DNA of 38,040 bases from Candidatus Methanomethylicota archaeon (GTDB taxonomy: Archaea > Thermoproteota > Methanomethylicia > Culexarchaeales > Culexarchaeaceae). The notes below the pieces were generated by a model, which made no database searches, had not been told where the DNA came from, and saw only the letters and a list, made by a program, of their open reading frames with translations. The position numbers and the translations under genes are program-made. The stretch covers positions 1 to 38,040 of the forward strand of contig JAJHRD010000011.1 in assembly GCA_020833005.1 (NCBI GenBank), written 5' to 3'. Position 1 is the first letter of the stretch; each line of letters starts with the position of its first letter. Below, piece by piece: positions 22,529-29,788 of this stretch.

Positions 22529-24121
22529 ATGAAGAGGATGATGAGAGACAATGCAATACTAGCAATAATGCTAATAGTAATCTCCATATCAACCATTACC
22601 CAGACGACAAAAGCCTACGATAAGTTAAGCATATCGCAATATAATGGATCATACACATATATATGCGATGTGGACTACAATGGAGTGACAAAAGTAATAA
22701 TAACATATGAATCACATATTACAAGTGGAAAATCATGGTTCCTAGTGCCTAGAAATTTCACGAAATACACATTGACAATTATTAGTGGAAGTATAATGCA
22801 TGAGGAGGTTAAGAGGGCATATACAAGGGAGGGGGAGGAATTCACATTCTACGACAACTTCACATTCACATACATTGGAAACCCAAAATTTGAATTGAAA
22901 CTCAACTACACAATGGATAATGGTGCATTGATAGTTGAACCACAATGCTTCTTCTACTCACCACAAATATATTTCAACCCATCAGATACTGGAATAGCAT
23001 ACATATACCTACCCGGGGAAAGCAAAGTTTCAGGGGGGAACATACAGCCACCACCCACAAGCATAACATCAGAAGGTGGAAAGCAGAAGATAACAATAAA
23101 ACTCCAAACGAACAATGCAAGGATAGCCATAGAATACACCACAAACAGACCTGGAAACTTCAAGACTTACAAGGAGGGAATATTTGAAGTCACAACACCC
23201 GAGAGATACATGGGAATAGCGGAAAACCTAATAAAGACTTACAAGAAATTCTACAGTAATCTAACAAAGATATTTGGTATAAACCTCACAAATATAAGGA
23301 TAATCTTCTTCGCACCGAGAATGACAGACCTTGGGACTGGGGGATATATACCATTCAATGGAACACACCTAGGAAACATTTACCTAAACCTACTATACAC
23401 GAGAACTGCACAAGGATTCTGGGAGCAAATAGCACTCCATGAACTCATACATCACTTCGCATGGGCTGCAGGAATATCACCAAACATACTATGGCTACAT
23501 GAAGGGTTAGCAGAATATCTAAGCATAAATTTGACCATGAGCATGGGATGGACTGGAGCCTCATCGAGGATGAAAACCCTAGAGGATATAGCTAAACAAT
23601 TAAATGGAAACTATGGATTTGTTCAATGGTGGAATCCAATGCAAACACCATCAAACATATTAAGCTACTATGCAGCATCATACATGATTGTGAAGACAAT
23701 CGTTGAAGAGAATGGTGGAATAAGCTTCCTACAAAAACTATTCAGGGAAATTAAGGGGGGAACCATAAGCGATACAAACACAATAATACAATACATGAGC
23801 ATGGCTGCTGGAAGGGATCTAACATTGAAATTCATAAGCTTCGGATTTAAACTCACAGGGGAATCGGAAATGTACAAGAGGATATTGGAAGCGAAATATG
23901 CATTGATGAAGAAGAGTTGGGCTCAACCCTTCGCATTCATAGCCAATTGGCTACTGAATACATCAATAAACATGCTATCCTCAGGAAACACCATGCTGGC
24001 AATGGTAATTGGATGGATAGGCATATTTATATCCATGTTAGCAGTAACATTGAGTGTGGCATTATGGGGTGGAATACTAATGTTATTAACTAGGAGGATG
24101 CGTGATGAAGATGAACTATAA
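22529..24121 (+). CDS. Membrane-anchored M1/MA-like zinc metallopeptidase
   Basis: Predicted surface-anchored peptidase. The longest frame starts at TTG 22523; ATG 22529 has GGAGGA six bases before it and is preferred. A signal peptide or anchor lies near residues 8-28 (NAILAIMLIVISISTITQTT), followed by a ~470-residue extracytoplasmic region rich in N-x-S/T. The zinc motif HELIH (residues ~304-308) is followed 16 residues later by E in WLHEGLAEY, as in gluzincins of the peptidase MA type, although M1 enzymes usually have 18. A C-terminal membrane helix (~490-515, MLAMVIGWIGIFISMLAVTL) ends in basic RR and an acidic tail. It sits inside the trmI-cofE operon, and the physiological substrate is unknown. 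Confidence 0.82.
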   Translation: MKRMMRDNAILAIMLIVISISTITQTTKAYDKLSISQYNGSYTYICDVDYNGVTKVIITYESHITSGKSWFLVPRNFTKYTLTIISGSIMHEEVKRAYTREGEEFTFYDNFTFTYIGNPKFELKLNYTMDNGALIVEPQCFFYSPQIYFNPSDTGIAYIYLPGESKVSGGNIQPPPTSITSEGGKQKITIKLQTNNARIAIEYTTNRPGNFKTYKEGIFEVTTPERYMGIAENLIKTYKKFYSNLTKIFGINLTNIRIIFFAPRMTDLGTGGYIPFNGTHLGNIYLNLLYTRTAQGFWEQIALHELIHHFAWAAGISPNILWLHEGLAEYLSINLTMSMGWTGASSRMKTLEDIAKQLNGNYGFVQWWNPMQTPSNILSYYAASYMIVKTIVEENGGISFLQKLFREIKGGTISDTNTIIQYMSMAAGRDLTLKFISFGFKLTGESEMYKRILEAKYALMKKSWAQPFAFIANWLLNTSINMLSSGNTMLAMVIGWIGIFISMLAVTLSVALWGGILMLLTRRMRDEDEL

Positions 24122-24872
24122 GAAGATAGAAATAATTGGTTTGAGGGGTATTCCAGATATAAAGGCTGGGGATGACTTAGCAAAGATAATATGTGAAAAG
24201 GCAGATGAACAGATTGGAGGGTTAATGGATGGGGATATAATAGTTGTAGCCAGCAAGATAGTTGCTAAAGCTGAGGGGAGGATAGTTAAGTTAAGCGATG
24301 TACAACCATCACCCTTCGCAAGGAGAGTTGCAGAATTAACGGGGAAAACACCTGAACTTGTGGAGTTAATACTTAGGGAGAGCAATAAGATAGTGAAGAT
24401 GAAGAATGGACATTTAATAGTTGAAACAAAACATGGATTTGTATGCGCCAATGCGGGAATAGATAGATCAAATGTTGCTGGAGGTGAAGAAATTGTTTCA
24501 CTACTACCAGAAGACCCAGATCAATCAGCCAGAAAGATAAGGGAGGATATAAAGAGGATGAAGAATGTTGATGTTGCAGTCATAATATCCGATACATTTG
24601 GGAGGGCTTGGAGGAGGGGGCATGTGAACTTCGCCATAGGGGTAGCTGGAATATGTGTTATAAAGGATTATAGGGGGAGCCAAGACATGTATGGCTACAC
24701 TTTAAGGGTGACACAAATGGCTGTGGTTGATGAACTTGCAGCTGCAGCTGAATTGGCAATGGGGAAGAGTGATAGAATTCCAGTGGTTGTAATTAGGGGG
24801 TACGATTATCCGAGGGGGGAGGATTCCATAAAGAACTTACTATACCCCGAGGACAAAGACTTATTTAGATAG
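24105..24872 (+). CDS. cofE: F420-0:gamma-glutamyl ligase CofE
   Basis: Enzyme that adds glutamates to coenzyme F420-0 with GTP. Starts could be GTG 24102, ATG 24105 or ATG 24111; GGAGG at 24093-24097 is best spaced for ATG 24105. About 255 residues. Family blocks: IIGLRGIPDIKAGDDLAKII, DGDIIVVASKIVAKAEGRIV, RESNKIVKMKNGHLIVETKHG, FVCANAGIDRSNV, SDTFGRAWRRGHVNFAIGVA (metal and GTP site region), and VVIRGYDYPRGEDS at the end. It indicates that the organism makes F420. The gene overlaps the end of the peptidase gene and is convergent with the phosphomutase gene by 12 bp. Confidence 0.95.
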   Translation: MKMNYKKIEIIGLRGIPDIKAGDDLAKIICEKADEQIGGLMDGDIIVVASKIVAKAEGRIVKLSDVQPSPFARRVAELTGKTPELVELILRESNKIVKMKNGHLIVETKHGFVCANAGIDRSNVAGGEEIVSLLPEDPDQSARKIREDIKRMKNVDVAVIISDTFGRAWRRGHVNFAIGVAGICVIKDYRGSQDMYGYTLRVTQMAVVDELAAAAELAMGKSDRIPVVVIRGYDYPRGEDSIKNLLYPEDKDLFR

Positions 24873-26234
24873 ATTTTTAATGACATCCTTAACCAATCCA
24901 ACACATAAATCAAACATTTTTGAAGCCCAACCCTCATCAAGGCTTTCAACGAAAACTCTAAAGACATCCTCAGTTCCAGAAGGTCTCAGTAAAATCCAAC
25001 CTTCATCGAAAATCACCTTCAAACCATCAACATCAATAATCCCCCTCGGCTGAACCATGGTTAAAAGCTTTTCCCTAACAGATTTTAAAGTCAACCACTT
25101 ATACTCATCTGCACATGGAATTGCAACCTTAAACTGGAAGTATTTTGGGAAATCCCTAATGGCATTGACTATGGAACCATACTTTGAAATCAACTTCAAC
25201 ATATATAATATAGCATAGCCTGGATCTCCGTAAAGTATGTTTTGAGGCCAAATATACTTCCCAGATTCTTCAAAAGCGAAGACTACACCATTAACCCTCC
25301 TAACAGCTTCAACTATTTCAGGTGGACCAACCCTAGTGAAATGCACTCTACCATTAAACTCCCTAGAAACATCGATTATCAAGTTTGAGGTATTTATTGG
25401 GCATACAATTACGCCTCCACCAGTATTCAATAGGATTTCACGGGAAAATAATGCTCCAGTAAGATCACCTGAAACTACACGGCCACTTTCATCGACAAAT
25501 ATGCATCTATCACCATCACCATCAACGCCAAACCCGAAATCCCCAACACCATTAACTATCATACTTGAAACGTCACGTAAACTTGAAGCATTAACATCAG
25601 CACCCCTACCAGGGAAAAATCCATCTGGATGGGAATTTACATCAATGAGTTCAACGCCTAAACGATCAAACAATACTTGGAGGTATGGTGCATATGCACT
25701 ATTACCCATATCCCCAACAACCCTAAACCCCCCAACCCCTCCAATATTACCAAAACCCCCAATAACTGAATCAACGTATAATTCGCATATATCATGCAAA
25801 TACTCTAAACGCCCAATCCCACAACTAAACTGTAAATTTGACTCCAGAAAACCCTCAATTATATTGGATTCTGATGGTGAAAGCTCACCAGTATCACCCT
25901 TAAAGAACATTATCCCACAAAATTTTGGGGGAGTATGACTTGCTGAAACCATTATGGCACCATCAAGCCTAAAAACCTTAACCAAATGTAGGAGTACTGG
26001 TGTTGGAACCAGACCAGCATAATAGACATTTAAACCTGAAAACAATGCACCAGAAAGACAGGCTTCAGCCAAAACCCTAGATGGAAATCTAGAATCAAAA
26101 CCAATGGCAATATCCCCAGACCCACCTAGAAACTTTGAGAATGCCATTGAAAGCTTAACAGCCAATTCAGGAGTTAAAATACGATTAATCTCCCCCCTAA
26201 CACCAGAAGTCCCGAATAAACGCTTAGAAGACAT
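24861..26234 (-). CDS. Phosphohexomutase (phosphoglucosamine/phosphomannomutase family)
   Basis: A 457-residue alpha-D-phosphohexomutase, interconverting 1- and 6-phosphates of hexoses or hexosamines for cell-surface sugars and glycans. The N-terminal RLFGTSGVRGEINRILTPEL is the family opening. The active-site loop is SASHTPPKFCG with Ser99 as phosphoserine (usual form TASHNP). The metal loop is FGVDGDGDRCIFVDE, the sugar loop is FEESGKYIWPQN (usual GGE/D-S-G-H), and the phosphate loop is LRPSGTEDVFRVFVES near the end. GlmM, PMM or PGM activity cannot be separated from sequence alone. ATG 26234 is clear. Confidence 0.93.
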   Translation of the reverse strand: MSSKRLFGTSGVRGEINRILTPELAVKLSMAFSKFLGGSGDIAIGFDSRFPSRVLAEACLSGALFSGLNVYYAGLVPTPVLLHLVKVFRLDGAIMVSASHTPPKFCGIMFFKGDTGELSPSESNIIEGFLESNLQFSCGIGRLEYLHDICELYVDSVIGGFGNIGGVGGFRVVGDMGNSAYAPYLQVLFDRLGVELIDVNSHPDGFFPGRGADVNASSLRDVSSMIVNGVGDFGFGVDGDGDRCIFVDESGRVVSGDLTGALFSREILLNTGGGVIVCPINTSNLIIDVSREFNGRVHFTRVGPPEIVEAVRRVNGVVFAFEESGKYIWPQNILYGDPGYAILYMLKLISKYGSIVNAIRDFPKYFQFKVAIPCADEYKWLTLKSVREKLLTMVQPRGIIDVDGLKVIFDEGWILLRPSGTEDVFRVFVESLDEGWASKMFDLCVGLVKDVIKNLSK

Positions 26235-26527
26235 ACAATTAATGTTATGTTTAGAGGAATATTTGAACTAAACGCTTAAAGATAACATACAAGCTAAACC
26301 ATAACTAGATGAAAAGAAAAGTTTAAACTTAAATTTAGAAGAAATCGGAAAGTAAACTTTTGTTTTGAATTAAAATCAAATTTTTAGGTTTAAATTTGAT
26401 TTAAACGTTGAAATTCTGTTTAAAACTGAATTTTGAAAAAGAGAATCTTAAAAAGCATTATTAAAACCAAATTTTTCCAGAAAAGGATGTAAAAAGCCAT
26501 AGAAAAGTTTAAATTTTACATGTTCTT
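26235..26527. other. 293-bp intergenic region, phosphomutase to speD
   Basis: Very AT-rich gap between divergently read genes. It contains repeated GTTTAAA/ATTTAAA-type words and an 11-bp inverted repeat (listed separately). AGAAAAGTTTAAA occurs near 26315 and again at 26501-26513. I see no credible reading frame or RNA gene. Confidence 0.45.
26373..26402. repeat. 11-bp inverted repeat upstream of speD
   Basis: AAATCAAATTT (26373-26383) and AAATTTGATTT (26392-26402) are exact complements separated by TTAGGTTT. The stem is AT-only except one C-G pair. It could be an operator or a weak hairpin. It lies ~125 bp before the speD start, too far to be a TATA element. Chance is possible in DNA this AT-rich. 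Confidence 0.5.
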
Positions 26528-26545
26528 ATGATAGGAGAAGGGGAA
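26500..26545 (+). promoter_or_regulatory. TATA box and RBS for speD
   Basis: GTTTAAATTTTA (26507-26518) is TATA-like. Transcription ~26 bp downstream would begin near 26538, after ATG 26528 but just before ATG 26546. GGAG at 26534-26537 is eight bases before ATG 26546. Both facts favour the later start for speD. Confidence 0.45.
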
Positions 26546-26905
26546 ATGCAGGCGGGGGAGATTAAGGCTGTCGGAAAGCATGTATATGGAAGCCTCTATG
26601 GATGTAACAAAAATATGTTAGCTGACATTACATTCCTAAAAGATTTAGTTGTCAAAGCAGTGGAAGTTGCAAGGGCAAAATTGGTGAGCGTTGAAGCATA
26701 CAGCATAGGTGAATACAATGCAGTGATAGGAGTTGTCCTAGAATCACATATATCAATACATGCATGGCCAAACCTAGAATACGCCACCATAGACGCATTC
26801 ACATGTGGGAGGACTGATCCTGAAGCAGCCTTCAACTACATTGTAGAAACATTAAAACCAAAGAAGTACACCAAAAATTATGTGGATAGATCAAGCGAAC
26901 TATGA
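26546..26905 (+). CDS. speD: S-adenosylmethionine decarboxylase proenzyme SpeD
   Basis: Makes decarboxylated SAM for polyamine synthesis. About 119 residues from ATG 26546 (the ORF can be read from ATG 26528, but promoter and RBS positions argue against it). The archaeal/bacterial class 1b pattern is present: IKAVGKHVYGSLYGC near 6-20 and VLESHISIHAWPNLEYATID (64-83), where cleavage before Ser67 makes the pyruvoyl group. His68 and Cys87 (FTCG) are the other conserved catalytic residues. In some Thermoproteota close homologues act on arginine instead, so arginine decarboxylase activity cannot be excluded. It is alone on its strand, followed by a 451-bp gene-free stretch. Confidence 0.93.
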   Translation: MQAGEIKAVGKHVYGSLYGCNKNMLADITFLKDLVVKAVEVARAKLVSVEAYSIGEYNAVIGVVLESHISIHAWPNLEYATIDAFTCGRTDPEAAFNYIVETLKPKKYTKNYVDRSSEL

Positions 26906-27356
26906 GTTCATTTCAAAATTATAATCCCCCTACATCATCTATGGTCAAATAGGTAGAGGAGTTTGTGAAGTACCTATATGTTTTCAATCCTTTCTCTTAA
27001 AGCCTTTTAGTTTATTTCACATAACGCTTAAAGAATTTGAATACAAAGATATTCTCAAACAATTAATTTAAAATTAATGCTTAATTTTGAATGAATGAGG
27101 ATGACTCAGCCAAGGGGGACTGTTGACAGTTACATGCAAAATTTTGTGGAAAATGAAAGAATGAGGAATCATGGAGGATGCTTGCAGAACTTGATTATAT
27201 TCATTATTTTTGAAGAGTATAAAAAGAGTTAGTATGGAGTTAAGAAAATGTAAGCTACTCTTGACTAAAGTTAAGAGTTTCATTGAATGATTTTGATGAG
27301 GATTTAAAGTAAAATATATACTTGGGGTAACCCAAGTTTACTTGGGGTAGGGTAAG
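26906..27356. other. 451-bp intergenic region, speD to AAA ATPase gene
   Basis: AT-rich sequence without a convincing gene on either strand. Short frames are broken by stops. A near-symmetrical ATTAATTT-A-AAATTAAT occurs at 27062-27078, unremarkable in such AT-rich DNA. The last 50 bp hold the TATA box and operator-like repeats of the next gene. The change in composition after this point suggests the left border of an acquired segment lies in here. Confidence 0.4.
27309..27350 (+). promoter_or_regulatory. TATA box with operator-like repeats before the ATPase gene
   Basis: AAAATATATA (27311-27320) is a good TATA box. Immediately after it TACTTGGGGTA occurs twice (27319-27329 and 27339-27349), exactly 20 bp apart, which is about two DNA turns. 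The first copy is part of the perfect inverted repeat CTTGGG-GTAA-CCCAAG (27321-27336). The array covers the expected transcription start (~27341) and ends just before TTG 27357, the position expected for an archaeal repressor site. Confidence 0.6.
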
Positions 27357-28466
27357 TTGTTGTTTGATATAAAGCCTAAGGAAAGAAAAAGTGATCTGTA
27401 CGATTTCGAGAAAGAACTTGAAGATCTCAAAAAGGGCTTGGAAAATGCTCCCATTACTCTCTTGACTGGAGTAAGAAGGACTGGTAAGACCTCGCTCCTC
27501 AAAGTTGCATTGAGTGAACTTGGATACCCGTATGTATACCTAGATACAAGGCTTTCTTTGAATCCAACCTATAGGGACTTCGCCAATATTGTAAAGGCCT
27601 CCTTGGAAGACTTCATATCGAGAAACACTCCCCTACGTAGGAAGATCGTGGAGAAACTGCGCAGAGTCAACGGTGTTTCGATCTCTCTATCACCACTATC
27701 GGTAGACATTTCCTGGAGAGGTGACAAGAAATTCGAATTCGTAGAGATGTTCACTGCCCTCAACAAGATCGGCTTCGACATCGGAAAACCTATTATTATC
27801 GCCTTTGACGAAGCGCAGGAGCTCAGGAAAATAACTTGGATAAACTTTCCACGGATTTTCGCCTACATTTACGACAACTTAGAGCATGTTAGATTAGTAT
27901 TAACGGGCTCCGAGGTAGGTCTCCTATTTAAATTCATAGGTATTGATAGTGTGGAATCTCCTCTCTACGGCAGATATATGCACGTAGTATCCACGAGGAG
28001 GTTAAGTTTCGAAGAATCTGTGGATTTTCTTGAAAAGGGATTTAGAGAATTAGGGGTTTCAATTCCCAGTCACATCATTGAGAACGCTGCCAAAGCTTTT
28101 GGGGGTGTTGTAGGTTGGTTGACTCTTTTCGGCTATAACTGCTACATGAACACTGATACTTGTTCTGAGAACATCGATAAAATTATTAAAATTGCAGTCG
28201 AGATCGCAAAGCAGGAAATCGAAAAATTCTTGAAGAGCAGAAGAAGCGAGAGATACCATGTTCTCTTAAAACTACTAACAACGGAGAGAAGCTGGAGTGA
28301 GATAAAAAGTAGACTTGAAGACATTGAGAATAGAACGATAAATGATAAGACGCTTAACGATCTATTAACCACACTACTAGACCTCTCAATTATTGAGAAA
28401 ACAAATAACAAATATGTAATAGCAGACCCCATAACTAGAAATGCCGTAAGGGAACTACTAGGCTAG
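27357..28466 (+). CDS. Archaeal AAA ATPase (Archaeal_ATPase family), probably acquired
   Basis: A 369-residue STAND-like archaeal ATPase, a family common in Thermococcales and many other archaea and often linked to mobile regions. It opens MLFDIKPKERKSDLYDFEKE, the family's usual N-terminus, which supports TTG 27357 as start. Walker A is GVRRTGKT (38-45), then SLLKVALSELG. Walker B is IIIAFDEAQEL (D151, E152). GSEVGLLFKF and RRLSFEESVDFLEKGF follow. A C-terminal winged-helix-like region (~300-365) includes TTERSWSEIKSRL and LSIIEKTNNKYVIADP. Codon choice differs from the neighbours: many ATC, GGC, CTC, GAG and CG-containing codons, for example around 27760-27830. This points to horizontal acquisition. 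Function unknown. Confidence 0.88.
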   Translation: MLFDIKPKERKSDLYDFEKELEDLKKGLENAPITLLTGVRRTGKTSLLKVALSELGYPYVYLDTRLSLNPTYRDFANIVKASLEDFISRNTPLRRKIVEKLRRVNGVSISLSPLSVDISWRGDKKFEFVEMFTALNKIGFDIGKPIIIAFDEAQELRKITWINFPRIFAYIYDNLEHVRLVLTGSEVGLLFKFIGIDSVESPLYGRYMHVVSTRRLSFEESVDFLEKGFRELGVSIPSHIIENAAKAFGGVVGWLTLFGYNCYMNTDTCSENIDKIIKIAVEIAKQEIEKFLKSRRSERYHVLLKLLTTERSWSEIKSRLEDIENRTINDKTLNDLLTTLLDLSIIEKTNNKYVIADPITRNAVRELLG

Positions 28467-29278
28467 AACAGCAACTTCACAAGCACATAGTTTGACCATT
28501 GAAAAACAATGCAAAAAGACATTATTAACAAAGCTTATCACATAAGCAATTGCAAAATCACCACACCAACTCTAAAAGAAATTAGGTGAAATACAAGCAA
28601 TGATAGACACCTTGAAAAAAATGCAAAGCATGATACGAGAAATTCAGCAACTTCAGAGCATCTGTTATATATAGGTTGTATGAGAACTTTTAGTTCTGGT
28701 GTTGAGAGTTAGTAGTTGATTATTGCTTATACTATCGTTTACTGGTATTCTTTTGAAGTGTTTGCGATAAGCGCAAGATATTGTAGGGTTATGTTCGTGT
28801 TTCTCCTCCCAATAATGTCTTGGATGTAAGTTTTTATTTCTGGGGATAATCTCCCCAGTTTCAATAGTTTGTTCGTATAATCAATGTTCATAAAGTATTT
28901 GGTTTCAATGGATTGTGATGGATTACCATTCCTAATTTCTCTAGTATTATTTCTTGGGGCTTTATGTAATCTATCCTAACACCTTAATAATCATTGTAGA
29001 CTATTGTTCTAGCCCTCGTATCCTCATCATTGATCCCCACTACAACTGCAAGAATCTTGTAAAAACCAAACTCTTACACCACCTTAAACTTGTACTCATC
29101 ATCAATAACTCCATATCAATTACTTTTGGGTCTAATTATATTTTGATACAGTCCCCGCCCTCACATATTCAAACGAAAACGTTAAAGGATGGGAGTCTAT
29201 ATATGGAAGATATTATTGAAAATATATTTGTATATGATGTCTAGCTAAATTGATGGTGAAGGCAAGTATAAGGGGCGC
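28467..29278. other. 812-bp region without an intact gene
   Basis: Between the AAA ATPase gene and the zinc-ribbon gene no intact gene is visible. Most of the right part is a decayed minus-strand gene (listed separately). On the plus strand 28582-28674 reads as a short Gln/Met-rich helical piece (QAMIDTLKKMQSMIREIQQL) ending in TAG, which may be the tail of another lost gene or chance. The end has TATA-like runs (AATATATTTGTATATGATG, 29220-29238) that could drive the 29279 gene. Confidence 0.5.
28739..29205 (-). pseudogene. Decayed protein gene, family unknown
   Basis: Protein-like sequence survives in broken frames on the minus strand. From upstream to downstream: DSHPLTFSFEYVRAGTVSKYN, stop or frame change; YGVIDDEYKFKVV, TAA; EFGFYKILAVVVGINDEDTR continuing ARTIVYNDY, TAA; GVRIDYIKPQEIILEKLG. 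A frame change then leads into GNPSQSIETKYFMNIDYTNK, LLKLGRLSPEIKTYIQDII, GRRNTNITLQYLALIANTSK and EYQ with a stop at 28739. The well-formed amphipathic and charged segments are unlike random translation. At least two in-frame stops and two frame changes make it non-functional. The last 50 residues (ATG 28889) could still be translated. I do not recognise the parent family. Confidence 0.6.
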
Positions 29279-29788
29279 ATGAAATTGAGTGAGGGAATAT
29301 GCATATATTGTGGTAGACCAGCTGATGGAAATATATGTGATAAATGCCTTTCGGAGAGGGATGTTGAGAGGTTAAAGAAGGAGGTTTTATTTAAAGTTGA
29401 AGGTAGGGTTAATTTAAATGAATTCAAGAAGTTCATATTGATATCCATAGCTAGACACAACCTATCAAATTTAGAGCAACACTTCAATCAAAGAAACCTA
29501 TACCCAGAAATCTCTGGGAGAATATGGTTGAATGCCAATAGTAAAAGTGTTGTTGGAAGCTTCGAGATACATAGTGGTGAAATTGTGGATATAGTTAAAG
29601 CGGATGTTGTACATCAAATAACGTATAAGAGTAGGAGTAAGCACACAGTTTTGAAGTGGAAAGCAATATACAAAAGTGAGGGAATAATGAGTGGAATTGC
29701 CACGACACATGCACTGAAAAATTTGTATGATGCTGGTATAGATATAGATAAACTGAAAATAGAGTGTGTTAAATTAAATTTGACTTAG
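29279..29788 (+). CDS. Zinc-ribbon protein of unknown function
   Basis: A 169-residue soluble protein. An N-terminal zinc ribbon C8-x2-C11...C20-x2-C23 (ICIYCGRPADGNICDKCLSE) is followed by a charged helix (SERDVERLKKEVLFKVEGRV) and an alpha/beta domain. The latter has KFILISIARHNLSNLEQHFN, then beta strands SGRIWLNANSKSVVGSFEIH, IVKADVVHQITYKSRSKHTV and LKWKAIYKSEGIMSG, ending VKLNLT. Zinc ribbons with such basic strands are common in archaeal RNA-binding or translation-linked proteins, but I cannot place the family. It overlaps nuoM tail-to-tail by 15 bp. Confidence 0.65.
   Translation: MKLSEGICIYCGRPADGNICDKCLSERDVERLKKEVLFKVEGRVNLNEFKKFILISIARHNLSNLEQHFNQRNLYPEISGRIWLNANSKSVVGSFEIHSGEIVDIVKADVVHQITYKSRSKHTVLKWKAIYKSEGIMSGIATTHALKNLYDAGIDIDKLKIECVKLNLT

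Noticed and set aside
26271-27034. 12-mer AACGCTTAAAGA repeated on both sides of speD
   Set aside because: In 38 kb of AT-rich DNA dozens of 12-mer matches are expected by chance, so no att-site meaning can be claimed.
27090-27120. ATGAGGATGACTCAG as a C/D-box guide RNA
   Set aside because: No clear C/D and C'/D' box set at the right spacing; the resemblance is too weak.
27074-27283. Minus-strand 69-residue frame in the gene-free stretch
   Set aside because: No similarity pattern, start signal or sensible composition; probably chance.
28582-28674. Short Gln/Met-rich helical reading frame after the ATPase gene
   Set aside because: Only ~24 residues after an ATG, no ribosome-binding sequence; possibly a gene remnant but not supportable as a gene.
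28840-28858. Hairpin CTGGGGA-TAATC-TCCCCAG, possible terminator
   Set aside because: It falls in the coding remnant KLGRLSPE of the pseudogene and lacks a T-run; it is explained by codons.
28954-29244. Plus-strand 96-residue open frame
   Set aside because: Its translation is low-complexity and it lies antisense to the decayed minus-strand gene, whose segments are far more protein-like. No ribosome-binding sequence precedes it.
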